Shown piece by piece: positions 48,600 through 59,756 of a stretch of DNA of 64,000 nt. The position numbers and the translations under genes were made by a program. Under the pieces are notes generated by a model that made no database searches, was not told the DNA's origin, and saw nothing but the letters and a program-made list of their open reading frames with translations. Position 1 is the stretch's first letter. Each line of letters begins with the position of its first letter. Origin of the DNA: Haliclona indistincta (taxonomy: Eukaryota > Porifera > Demospongiae > Haplosclerida > Chalinidae); NCBI GenBank assembly GCA_964017065.1, contig OZ024792.1, positions 126,501 through 190,500 on the forward strand. Direction: 5' to 3'.

Positions 48600-50478
48600 C
48601 TATCGTGTGGTTGCTATTGGGTTACTGCTCAACCGCTTGATAGTCTCGACTAGGGTAGTAGCCAGACCAGTGTATTCAATGCCTCTTCCTTCAGCTTCTT
48701 GTAAGCCAAGAGTAGCCACAACTTCATCAATTTGCTCAACAGTTAGCTACAAGTGCAACTGATAATGTAGTGTTATATAGTGTCACCGGGTGGTATTACC
48801 TGTGCTGACTCATGGAGTGCTGTCTTGAGTTCCCTTACTGTAACAAAACCTGTGTTACCTAGATCCTTATCAATCAGAGCATCATCTACTAGCTGCTCCA
48901 TGGTTGGTTGTGGTGTAGCAGGCTCTCCTACTAGCTCCTGGTCTTTAGCTGCTGTTGCTACTGCTTGCTGTTGTTCCTATGTCATTGAATGACAGCATAG
49001 TTGAGCTAGGTAAGCTAGGATTACTAGTATTAGCTGGGCATCAGTTGCTGTGTCCACCTCTTCATGATCAGTATGTTGCTGCTCAGCACTATCCTCGTCA
49101 TCATCTTGCTCCTGATCTGAAGATCCAAGTGTCACTTCAGGTACTGTGGGAAGATGCTTTGGTTTCTGTTTTAACGCTGTCATTCTGTGGAGCACATGGC
49201 GCGTCACTCTGATGATAGACTAGCTAGCTGAGTGATGACTCACTGGTCAGCCATGTTAGATACACTTGGATTAACCAAATCTTTCAAAGCATCTCTATAG
49301 TGACTCGTTAACGCATCGTGTAGCTACACAACACATACCTTTGCTCCAGCAACTGTGTCATCTCATCCTCAGCTAGCTCTTGAGCTTGCAGAAGGTATGA
49401 TGTAGGAGAGGGTGAATGCAATGGCGTCTAATGATGAGGATGCTCATGTACCCGCTATAGGAGTGTAGCTTACCTGATCAAGATATGGTGATGGTCTGTC
49501 ACTATTAGCCTGCAGTAGCACAGTATACAAGAAAATAAAAAGATTTCTAACGAAATCAAAAGGATGTAGGGATAAAGAAATCTGCTACTGGTCCACAATG
49601 TAAACCAACAAGGAGCAAGCATGGAATGGTAACACGATTGACTTGCTAACAGACCATAGATCCCTACATCAGTGGCTGTACATAACATTTTGACTATACT
49701 ATAATTATTTTGTCACAAGCTAACCAATGCATGTCAGGTGTCAGTCAATAGCAACTAGCAGAACTGCTGTAGTCAGCCACTGATGTAGGGATCTATGGTC
49801 TGTTAGCAAGTCAATCGTGTTACCATTCCATGCTTGCTCCTTGTTGGTTTACATTGTGGACCAGTAGCAGATTTCTTTATCCCTACATCCTTTTGATTTC
49901 GTTAGAAATCTTTTTATTTTCTTGTTTGTGTCCTTTTTTCTTTTACAGTGAGTTTCAAATTTTTGGTGCAGTTCGACTTCGGCAAGATAATGTATCTCTT
50001 TTTTGTTTCCATCATTGGTTTGGTTTGCTTTTCTTGATAATTGCTTTTTAACTTGTAGCTCCTATTATACTGAAACTAGCTCATGCATTCATGCATGCTG
50101 AAGCCTGGATGCACAGCATACGAGCCCCGCCCACTCTGGTTTAGAATTTTCTGTATGGCTGTGATACTATCTGGCAAGCAGCCGAACGGTGATACTACAC
50201 AAGCTTACTCTGTGAGTTGTTCTTCGAAGACTCTAGACGCCAATATGCGCTCTCCATACGGCGATACTCTACAAGTGTGTTTGGTCACGTGCGTATTACG
50301 TAATCACAATAATGGCGTCAAACACTTAGCTAACAACTGTTCGTGATCGTGAGCTCGTCAAATGTATATCGTCGTTTCGCTAAAAACTAAGTTCAAAAGG
50401 CACATGCCAGGAGAATTTCACGACTGTTCGTGGGTGTTTTGGTCTTGACACTGCTCGCGTAAAGGCGCTAGACGAGTT

Positions 50479-50509
<31 letters not shown>

Positions 50510-52441
50510 ACGAAGATGACGAAAGTCGATTTTCACCGTTTCCAGGTTCGTCACTTTAGTAACAATTTCGAGCAATCTCCTTGCTACTGTAAGATGGGGC
50601 AACGCCAGAGAGCAGATCTAAATGTCTTTGGACGTATAAAATTCATGACCAGGCGAAATATCAGCGTTTGAACGCTAATACACTGTATGTAGCCGCCATC
50701 TTCTTTTCTCGTTCATCCCTACATAGGGAGTCACTACCGTGCCTCCCTAATAGTAGCAGCACTGACTACCCTGCTTACCTTGCTTGAAATGGGTTTCCTC
50801 TGATGTGCTGGTCTCATCCGAGGAGCTACAGTGGTCACTGTACGAGGCTGCATGTAGTGGTCAGATCATGCATGGTGGATTACATGCGGCTACCAGCTCA
50901 CCTTTCTTCCAGTAACACACAGCACCTCATGAGGCACCACAAACACTCCGTGAGTAGGAGGACTCTGGAAATATCTCCTGCCCTTCACCATTCCATCACA
51001 GTTACCAACTATATGAGACTATTGTAGCTCAACCTATATATGTATGGCAGACCTGGTGCATCAAGATGGACTCCAATATACACACGATTAAACGGATCAA
51101 AATCAAGCTTCCCAATATACTTGACAGTGCCTGTACGTTGGACATGTAAGAGAGCATTATCAATGCTGCATAGTTATACCTGGTTGTTCGCCCTTCACAA
51201 TGACCCGATCTCCTTGCAGTATCTGCTGACCGCTCCTGCACACAGCAACATGCATCATAACATGTATCTATAGTGACTCACTTGGTGTGCAGTAGCTGTG
51301 GTGGTAGCCTCAGTGCTTTGTCCAGTGTGACAGCTCCTAGACTCTGCTGCCTGGTACACACCGAACAGCTACAGCCAGACAAGGGAGGAGGAAGTGGTTC
51401 CTTCTTGCATGTGGATGCTGGAAGTGGTGGTGGGGGTGGATAGGTCCGTGTCCTTCGTCGCGATATTGAACTATGACGAAGAGGAGGATAATGGCAGCCA
51501 TTAGTAATGATCTGGTGATACCTCTCAATATAACGTCCTCTTGAATCAACTGTTCTTGATCTCTCAGCAAATGAGAGTACCTGGACTAGCTCCTCTATTC
51601 CCTGGACCTACAGCATGACATGATGACAGCTAGCTCATATAGCTATCATACTCACTCTTGATCGCTGCTGTAACTGAGACTCTCTGCAGCAGTGATAATG
51701 AAGTGAGCATGTTAGTATGTGTGCTGGCTCACTCACTGGTGTTCTAGCCTCCTCTGTTGGGATAGCTGGCGTACTCTCTCCTCTCTGATATCAGATGATG
51801 TTAGCTGCATGAGAGTAGTGGTATATCTGCATTAGATCATAATGTGTTACCTCAAGCACAGACAGCCTTCCCTTTAGATGCTGTATAAAGACAACAGTAA
51901 TGATTGAGCTATTACAGCAGACTATCTTACTGTGATCTCTCGTCTTGCTCTGTCTAATGATGCCTTTAGTTTAATATTCTCAGCAACAGCTACACATTAG
52001 GGATGATAGCAGATGATCATTTGTGCTATTAGACTCTCACTCTCTTTATACTGCTTCTCAAGGTTATTATCATGAGTGGTGATAGTACGGGACTCCTCTA
52101 GTGCTGACTGGACATCACAGCTAGGAGAGATAGATAGAGATGAGGTGCTGATGTGAGCTCACTCACTGTATGGTGTTGAGTAAGTGACCGAGTGACTTCT
52201 CGTTAATGTCTACTAGCCCTAGTTGGTGCACCAGGCTCTCACAAGAGGCTCCTGCGGTGGACAAGACTAGCTATAAGCTAGCAACATTAGGGAAATAGCT
52301 TACCTCGAGACAGAGCTGCAGGCTGGTTGAGTGGAGGTAGTCTTACTCCTTCATCTTCTGTACAGTAGCGTGTTACTATTGGCTGTAACAAGCCAGGGGC
52401 TCACCTGACATAGCTGCCGCTTGCCGGGTCACTGCAGCCAT
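48600..52441 (-). CDS. Coiled-coil, CAP-Gly and EF-hand-like protein, unrecognised family
   Basis: The start MAAVTRQAAAMSEDEGVRLP precedes a coiled coil over about 52270-51560 (KQYKESVAENIKLKASLDRA, LKGRLSVLELTSSDIREERV, QLSQQRRLEHQESQLQQRSR). Then SRRRTRTYPPPPPLP and a CAP-Gly domain: GDRVIVKGEQPGTVKYIGKL, DFDPFNRVYIGVHLD, DGMVKGRRYFQSPPTHGVFV. CAP-Gly domains bind EEY/F-type tubulin and EB tails. After a linker and an acidic stretch (QEQDDDEDSAEQQ), the C-terminus is EF-hand-like (LIDKDLGNTGFVTVRELKTA, LTVEQIDEVVATLGL). The first loop DKDLGNTGFVTV keeps most ligands, the second looks degenerate. A microtubule/ciliary role is an inference. The 1.27 kb intron 49525-50780 carries an inverted-repeat element. 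Confidence 0.7.
49527..49925. mobile_element. Perfect 151-bp inverted repeat with 97-bp loop (foldback element)
   Basis: Arms 49527-49677 and 49775-49925 are identical inverted copies by eye, starting acaagaaaataaaaag. Each arm also carries ggatgtagggat and its complement atccctacatc about 100 bp apart, so the 399 bp has nested symmetry. A further tccctacatagggag lies at about 50718, so the insertion may extend there. No clear target-site duplication at the arm ends. Confidence 0.75.
49926..50780. other. Intronic stretch beyond the foldback element
   Basis: About 850 bp with a (gaaa)n run at 50478-50508 and short ORFs without recognisable homology. Composition (cgtgcgtattacgtaatc, gaacgtta-type strings) differs from neighbouring introns, so it may belong to the same insertion. 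Confidence 0.4.
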
Positions 52442-52573
52442 CAGAGGGTGGGGCTCGCGTACTATACTGCAGACAGTTGCCATGAATCACGTGATTAATT
52501 GACAAAAGGGGCATTGTTTAGAGTGCTTGAGGGTTACGGAGGGCTAGTGTCTGAGTTCCTCTGCAGCATCGTG
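52442..52573. promoter_or_regulatory. 132-bp bidirectional promoter, CAP-Gly gene / GORASP
   Basis: Short divergent intergenic region containing atcacgtgattaattg (E-box-like palindrome cacgtg at about 52488). No TATA box at a convincing distance. Confidence 0.5.
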
Positions 52574-53939
52574 ATGGGTGGATCACAGTCAGTAGAAGTA
52601 CCTGGAGGCGGTACTGAGGGATATCATGTGCTAAAGGTGGGTATAGGTGCCGCGCTATCAGACCCTCTCATGATCCACGATATATAGGTGTTGGATAACT
52701 CACCCGGTCATCAAGCTAAGCTAGAGGCATACTTTGACTTCATTATAGCAATCAATGGCGTCAGAATGGTGAGCAGCCAGTAGGTCTACACTCACCATCT
52801 CTCTCTCAGAGCCAGGACAATGATGCCTTGAAGACAATATTACAGAAGAGCATTGATCAGCCAGTTTCAATGGTTGTTTATAACTCTAAATCAAGATCAT
52901 GTCGAGGTATAATCACCATCAGCTCACTGACTCACTCATTCACTAGCTCACTGACTCACTCACTCATTCACTAGCTCACTGACTCACTCACTCATTCACT
53001 GACTCACTCATTCACTAGCTCACTGACTCACTCATTCACTAGCTCACTGACTCACTCACTCATTCACTGACTCACTCATTCACTAGCTCACTGACTCACT
53101 CATTCACTAGCTCACTGACTCACTCATTCATTCACTAGCTCACTGACTCACTCATTCATTCACTAGCTCACTGACTCACTCATTCACTAGCTCACTGACT
53201 CACTCACTCATTCACTAGCTCACTGACTCACTCACTCATTCACTAGCTCACTGACTCACTCACTCATTCACTGACTCACTCATTCACTAGCTCACTGACT
53301 CACTCATTCACTAGCTCACTGACTCACTCATTCATTCACTAGCTCACTGACTCACTCATTCACTAGCTCACTGACTCACTCACTCATTCACTAGCTCACT
53401 GACTCACTCACTCATTCACTAGCTCACTGACTCACTCACTCATTCACTAGCTCACTGACTCACTCACTCATTCACTAGTTCACTGACTCACTCACTCATT
53501 CACTAGCTCACTGACTCACTCACTCATTCACTAGCTCACTGACTCACTCACTCATTCACTAGCTCACTGACTCACTCACTCATTCACTAGTTCACTGACT
53601 CACTCATTCACTAGCTCACTGACTCACTCACTCATTCACTAGCTCACTGACTCACTCACTCATTCACTAGCTCACTGACTCACTCACTCATTCACTAGCT
53701 CACTGACTCACTCACTCATTCACTAGCTCACTGACTCACTCATTCACTAGCTCACTGACTCACTCATTCACTGACTCACTCATGCTCTCCTGTACAGATG
53801 TTACATTAGTCCCCAGTAACACGTGGGGTGGTCAGGGGTTGCTAGGGGTTTCCATTAGATTCTGCTCATTCGAAGGAGCCAGTGAAAATGTCTGGCACAT
53901 ACTGGTGAGAATAGTATCAGTAGAGAGTGTAGCTGTCAC

Positions 53940-53976
<37 letters not shown>

Positions 53977-55127
53977 GAGGTACAGGATAACTCGCCGGCG
54001 TCACAGGCTAATCTGATAGCTCATACTGACTACATCCTAGGATCAGACACTATGGGACCAGAGGATGACCTGTACTCAGTGATAGAGGCTAGCAATCAGC
54101 GTACCATTCGCCTTTATGTCTACAACTCAGAGAGTGATAGCTGTAGAGAAGTGAGTTGCTATTATCAGTATGAAGGGAAGGAGTGTTTGCTGTAGTAAAG
54201 TCCGCCGCCGTGTGCTGTTGCTACTTGGAACTTGGGCCTTTCTTTGCGCGTTGTGGTTCGCTATTTCCTACCTATACATTCATCCACGCTTCGTCCTGCC
54301 CGTTTACAGCTAAAATAGCGTTCAGCCAGAGCCATGATCGCCGTCTTATGTGGCCAGCAAATACCAGACGCCGCATAAGACGACCAGCAAAAGCAAAAAG
54401 TCGTCAGCGTAAGCAGCGGACTTTAGATTTTGTGATCTACAGTTGAATGCTCCTGATATTATAACGAATGAGTCAGCTCCTGTTATTACTCACACAGGTC
54501 ACTCTAACTCCCAATAGTGAGTGGGGAGGTGAAGGTAGCATTGGGTGTGGAATAGGCTATGGATATCTTCATCGTATTCCAGTACGCAAACCTACCAATA
54601 CTACAGCATCACCATCACAAGTTGCACCCTCTCAACCACCTCCGCCATCATCCCAGCCAACTCCACCCTCCCAGCCACCTCCAGCTCAACCAGTTGCTCC
54701 CACTGATCTTCCTCCATCATCTGATGAACTGGCTGAGGTACCACTTCTTGTTCCGTCTAAACCAAACACTCCTACCAGCAGCACTCACGAGGAAGAAGGC
54801 ATAGAGGCAGGTGTAGCCTCTCTCAGTATCTCATCACCTGCTGCTGATGCGACGCCATCACGACCAGTCGATACTCCAGCTGTCAACCTATTCTCTCCTC
54901 CTGTCTCCTCTACCAGTACTGCTGCTCTCACCACCTCTCCTCCTGCCTACTATAGTGCACCCGCTCACCTCACTCCAATCACCAGCTCACCACCAATGGT
55001 GGCTCATTTACTGAGCTCTCCTACACCCACTATCAGTCTGCCATCAGCTCCTCCCACTGTCAGTCTAGGCCACACCCCTACACTGCCTGCCTCAATGCAG
55101 ACTAACTTAGCTCAGGGCAGTCAATAA
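52574..55127 (+). CDS. GORASP: Golgi reassembly-stacking protein (GRASP55/65)
   Basis: Peripheral Golgi protein that tethers cisternae and supports unconventional secretion. Exons 52574-52636, 52688-52768, 52810-52906, 53798-53904, 53977-54150 and 54498-55127 give 383 residues in consistent phase. The start [20 protein letters not shown] has the N-myristoylation Gly2. Two PDZ-like GRASP repeats follow ([20 protein letters not shown] to [20 protein letters not shown], then [20 protein letters not shown] to [20 protein letters not shown]). The Ser/Pro-rich C-terminal region is usual for the family and would be phosphoregulated. A single ancestral GRASP is likely. I started at 52574 rather than the in-frame upstream codon because Gly2 must follow the start Met. 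Confidence 0.96.
52915..53783 (+). repeat. 24/28-bp minisatellite in GORASP intron 3 (~33 copies)
   Basis: Unit actcattcactagctcactg + actc, with optional 4 bp actc expansions and loss of the ctagct part in some units. It fills the whole 890 bp intron. Confidence 0.94.
53942..53975 (+). repeat. (CT)n tract forming the polypyrimidine tract of a GORASP acceptor
   Basis: About 16 ct units directly before tcag|GAGGTACAG. Confidence 0.9.
54151..54497 (+). other. GORASP intron 5 with a short perfect-stem hairpin
   Basis: 347 bp intron of GC-richer composition. gtcttatgtggc (54343-54354) pairs with gccgcataagac (54370-54381) except for one G-T step, leaving a 15 nt loop. Each arm is followed by the direct repeat ccagcaaa. 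No ORF of note. Confidence 0.45.
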
Positions 55128-55274
55128 TAATGTATTATAATAACACTGCCAATTACTTTAATGTATCATTCTAGTGACTCACTTCTCTGGTTAATAGCTG
55201 GTCTGGGTATGTGGTTAATAACTAGTATGGTATGTGGTTAATAACTAGTCTGGGTATTGTTAACAATCACAGGT

Positions 55275-57374
55275 CTAGTTATTAAACCATGATGTCATAT
55301 CTAGTTTGATGTACGTTGAGCACCTGAAGAGAAAGAGAGGAGGGAGGGAGCGAGAGAGAGGGAGTGAGAGAGAGGAGGGAGAGACAGAGAGAGAGAGAGA
55401 GAGATGAATGACTATAGACATGCATCATGCTTGACATACGTTCCAGGCCTCCAGTCAGCACCAGATGATCGCTCCCATGCTGCATACTACAGTAGGACAG
55501 TAGTATCGAGTCATGTGGCATGCATCGATCCTGCTCACCAGTATATTGTCGTGTGGTTGGAAGGTCACACTCACCACATTGCTACCATCATTACTGTCCT
55601 GTAGCAGTATAATAACATGCCATCATTACTGCTATAATATTACTGTGCATGTGTAGGCATGACGTCCCTTATCACCAGCAGTGATGTTGATAGCTTGCTC
55701 AGCACCTAGTCATGTACATAATTCCTAGACCTTGTTAACAATGTGGTCACTCACCTATTTTAACCCCTGCTTGTTGATACGATAAGAAGGCATCATGTAT
55801 GAACATGTATCGTTGCATTGACCATGATGATGGTGCTTGACTCCACTCATAATGTGCTCTAATGACAGGGTCATACCCATGATTGGTCCTCCACAATGCT
55901 TCATTCATTGGATAACCAATATGCACAGCTGCCTGACCACCATTAGGAGTGTATGTAGCAGCTGACTCCCTATAGTGAAGATGGAGGGAGGGAGAGATAG
56001 CTAGACTAGCTGGCTATACCTAGGGTCATTGTCTGCAAAGTATGCAGTGTAGTTGTACATGGTCTCCATGACATATGCCACACCTCCTCCACTAGCAGCA
56101 TCACTAGCGGACGCTATCATGTGATTGAAGCCAACAGTGTTCTTAGTGGTCTCCCACAGTGACCTAGCGACCATCATCAGTAGTGGATATAGCAACACTA
56201 TACTCACTTGCCCTCATCTAGGTTACTAGCATATTCCATTATGTATCTCAGTCTGAGCACCCATGGGAACCCATTGAAGGTGATCTCATTCTCTTCAAGA
56301 TTTGCCTCATGCACTGCAGTCATGAGAGGTGATGGCAGCCACTATCAAGCTGTGTCGTACCTGTGATCCCTCGAGCGCTCATACCAGCAATAGTTCCATA
56401 CAAACCAACAAACCCGATGGATACTGATGGGATGGCCCCATCATCTGGTGAGGTCACCATGGCAAGCTTGTATCTGTTCACTCCTGCAGCACAATAATGA
56501 ACACAACTCATTATGCAGCATATACCAGTGTCTTTGTTCCAGTCCAGATTCCTAGCAGAGTAGAGTGCTCCATTCTCTGTTCTGCTACCCCATACAGCAA
56601 ACATTGAGCTAGTGTAGTATGCAGCATCACCACTAACTGGTCCTCTGTTAGCTCACCATCTCATTCCTAGCCCTCTCTGCTCTCTCTCCTTCACTACTGG
56701 CCATCTGTCCACTAATGGGTGACCCATCTCTCTCAGTAGTATATACACAAAGTCCTTCACATCTCCAGGTGCATTAGCAAGCACTATCCCTCTAGTGATG
56801 TACTGCCCACACTCAGCACATCCTCTGGCCTTGGCTCCATCAGCTAATCCTCTCAGCTCTGTCATGTATACTGTGGCTAGTGCCTTTGACTACAGCAAGT
56901 GTCATATCAATGGACCACAGTTGCACTAGCTCACCATGTAGTCCTGCCATTGCCAGTCCAGTGCATCACCTAACAGACCCTCTACGACCTGCATGTAGTG
57001 GGCGGGGCTGGTTATCACCTGCACTGAGCTAGCTAACGTACCTTATCATACCACTTGGCTCCTATCAGAGACTGCAGTAAGGCATGATAGTTAGACTGGA
57101 TCTCATCAGACAGCAAATACCCGTATGAGTAGCCAATATCTGAGAGAGAAAGACATCCTAGGTGCTATTAACTTGACATACACTAACCATATCGTGATCC
57201 CTTGAGCTGGATCAATAATGGTGGATGGTCATAGTCATCATTAGCCTCAATATGATATAGGCTAGACTGGTTGAATGAGCGTAGCTTAACGTACCCAGTC
57301 ACAGGTGCTATCTGAGGCTGCACCGCCGCTCCTGCAGTGGATAGTAGCAACAAGACAGACGCTGAAGACAGCAT
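55275..57374 (-). CDS. Secreted C45-type Ntn hydrolase/acyltransferase
   Basis: N-terminal-nucleophile hydrolase of the AAT/penicillin V acylase-like C45 group, which self-cleaves to expose a Cys that attacks amides. The start MLSSASVLLLLSTAGAAVQP is a signal peptide. The propeptide contains GYLLSDEIQSNYHALLQSLI and CAECGQYITRGIVLANAPGD. The nucleophile is built across a splice junction: GGAATGAGATG|CTCAATG gives GMR-CSMFAVWGSRTENG. Then YSARNLDWNKDTGVNRYKLA and GFVGLYGTIAGMSARGIT follow. Later exons give GFNHMIASASDAASGGGVAY, NYTAYFADNDPR and AAWERSSGADWRPG. The final exon TCSTYIKLDMTSWFNN* uses donor AC|gtatgtc near 55437. Substrate unknown. NAAA/acid ceramidase were considered, but motif order fits C45 better. 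Confidence 0.8.
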
Positions 57375-57491
57375 AGCTGAGCACAGGGTGGGTGGGGCTA
57401 GTTACACATTATGAGGTCATGAAATAATTAATAATTAATAATTAGACGACAAATTTTTGTCGTGGCGCTAGTCGTGCACAAGTGACCGACC
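57375..57491. promoter_or_regulatory. 117-bp bidirectional promoter, C45 hydrolase / membrane protein
   Basis: Short divergent region with aataattaataattaataat (AT-rich) next to gtcgtggcgctagtcg. Confidence 0.45.
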
Positions 57492-59618
57492 ATGAGAAAG
57501 GCCGTGGAAGCGTGTTTGGGTACTCTCTCCTCTATTCTGCTACTACTGACTCTGATATTTTTTGGCGCCATCATTGGTCTCGGTAAGCAATATTGGCGGG
57601 AAACTTTCCCTCGCAATCAATCTGCGCTGCTGTGCTGACCCTTCCTCTCTCTCTCTCTCTCCTCCAGGATCGCTAGGGATTATCAGAGCATCTAGTGAAA
57701 ATGATCAGCGTTACATTGACGCGTACTGTAACGACACTGACCTCTCAGAACACGAGTGGCTGTTCTGGATGGCTGGATCGACGGCAGCCGCTATCCCATT
57801 CTGCTTGTTCGGTACCATCTCTGTTGTGATAGTAGTGCTGCTACTGAGAGAGAGTGAGAATGGCAAGAAGTTCAGAGTCAGGTGAGTTAGCTAGCTAGCT
57901 AGCTATGGTAATGATTGATCTGTGCTGCAGACGAGAGCTGACATTCTCACGAGATGATCATGTGGATGCTGGCGAGATAGAGCTGGAGAACAAGGCTGCG
58001 GCGGCACATGGTACTGACTCACCTCCACCAGCTGAGGAACACCCTGATGAGAAGATGGATGAGATTGAAGGAGAAACTATCATTCATCTGAAGCAGGCTC
58101 CACTACAGGAGGTGACATGTGGATCAGTGATAGCCGTGTTGCTGACCTTAGTGTTCCTGTCATGCTCTATATTATGCTGTGAGCTAGTAGCCATGATCTA
58201 GCTACCTCACTCTCACCCTCCCTCCCTCTCTAGTGTTATGGGGTGTGTCCATTGCCTATGATAATGCTCGTACACCCAACAAGAGTGTTAACCTGTACAT
58301 TGGAGTGGATGTCATTATTGGTATCGCCATGCCAATGTTCCTGATAGCAGCTGCTACATCAGTCTCCATATTCCTGGAGTATATTACTGGTGGGCGTATT
58401 GATACGAGAGATATTATAGCCAAGATGCTCAGTATTCAGCTAGTGAAGGGACTCAAGGCCGAGTACTGGGTCATACAAAATATATTCTACTTTCAGCTCA
58501 ACAGTCGTGACACAGAAGTACGAAGAGAGATTAAAGATCGCAAGATACAACTCACTTGTTGTCGAGCCATTAGTTCGACTGGTGCTACTTGGATACTAGC
58601 TACTATCGCTTCTCTTAGCTTCTTATTGAGCGTATCTTACTTCATGGATCAGACTGTCACCATGTCACTATCGCTTCAGGACTGGCCTCATCGTAGCATG
58701 GATGATGTTGACTGCTTCTTGTCTAATTCATTCTTGTATGTTAGTCCCATCGAGCAAGAGGCCACAGATCGTCTCAATAACTGTACCATGTTCTTTGATG
58801 AATGTCAGAGAAACTGTTCTAATTCTAATAGCTACCAGAGCTGTGTGACAGGCTGTGCTAGCTGCCTGGCTGTGTGTACCACTGCTCTTCAATCTGATAT
58901 AGAGAGGGTGAGTGTGTGTAACCCTCCTCCCCCTGAGGTGCCTTCCTGTCCTGTCATTAGTAGTGCTTGTATCACACCAGCTATACCTATCCCATCCAAT
59001 ACCAGTACTGCCTCATGCTCTGCAGCAACCACTACTGGTGGATCAGGCAGTAATATCATAGCTCCTATTGTGGCTCGTAACAACACCGAGCGGCTAGAGA
59101 GATGTGCTAATCTGCTCCAAGCCTGTAGTGAACTAGTGCCAACATGTACATCTCCTGATTGCTCTGAGCTACAGCAATGTAATAACTTGCTAAACGAGTG
59201 TCGTAAACCACGGGTGATCCTGTGCTTCAGGTTCCTGCAGTTTGGTCGATCTACTGATGTCCTAGAAGCCCTGGCGGAGTCCTTCGCTCTCTTCTTATCG
59301 GTTCTTAGTTTCTTCAGTGGTACGTTTGTAGTGGTTCGTATATTGCTACAGTTCAAGGTGTCCAGATGGTGGGGTATTGGCTTCGTGATAGTCGCTGTGT
59401 TGCTCTGTGCTGTATTCGTCGTTATCGTTGTTACTGATATCCTCGTTCAAGAGAACATTATCAAAATGTTCCAATTCGTATTTGGATTCGTATATATATT
59501 CCTGATTGGATTGCTGCTGCTCACTGCTAAGTTTTGGGAGAAACTGCCTGACCCAAGCAAGTTAAAGACTAAGGCCCACTTGATACCAGTGGGTGGAACC
59601 GCAGACACATCTGTATAA
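57492..59618 (+). CDS. Unrecognised multi-pass membrane protein with Cys-rich extracellular loop
   Basis: I do not recognise the family. Exons 57492-57582, 57668-57881, 57931-58178 and 58234-59618 give 645 residues in consistent phase. Predicted spans: ~11-33 (LSSILLLLTLIFFGAIIGLG), ~75-97 (AAAIPFCLFGTISVVIVVLL), ~163-187 (VIAVLLTLVFLSCSILCCLL), ~205-228 (IGIAMPMFLIAAATSVSIFL) and ~290-310 (ATWILATIASLSFLLSVSYF). A ~190-residue loop holds about 20 Cys, several NxS/T sites and a Ser/Thr-rich centre. Then come three more spans (ALFLSVLSFFSGTFVVVRIL; GFVIVAVLLCAVFVVIVVTD; FVFGFVYIFLIGLLLLTAKF). Eight spans suggest a receptor, channel or transporter. The acidic loop EIELENKAAAA...EEHPDEKMDEIEGE lies between spans 2 and 3. 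Confidence 0.75.
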
Positions 59619-59756
59619 CTAATAATAGTAACTGTTTGTGTTACTAATAATAGTGACATGATCAATGACAACACAAATACACGCACATACAACATTGCAC
59701 AATGTGATAATTAATAGTTATTAAGTGAATAATGTGTCACCACATGTATGATACAA

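Noticed and set aside
49470..50051. Short hydrophobic ORFs (SMLAPCWFTLWTSSRF) on both strands
   Set aside because: The same sequence appears on both strands because it lies in the arms of the inverted repeat. Intronic, with no homology.
57183..57374. Acid ceramidase/NAAA assignment for the Ntn hydrolase
   Set aside because: Cys nucleophile and RNLDW are shared with that group, but CSMFAVWGS, the GVxGGPGxM-less core and the C-terminal AAWERSS...TYIKLDM order fit C45/AAT-like enzymes better.
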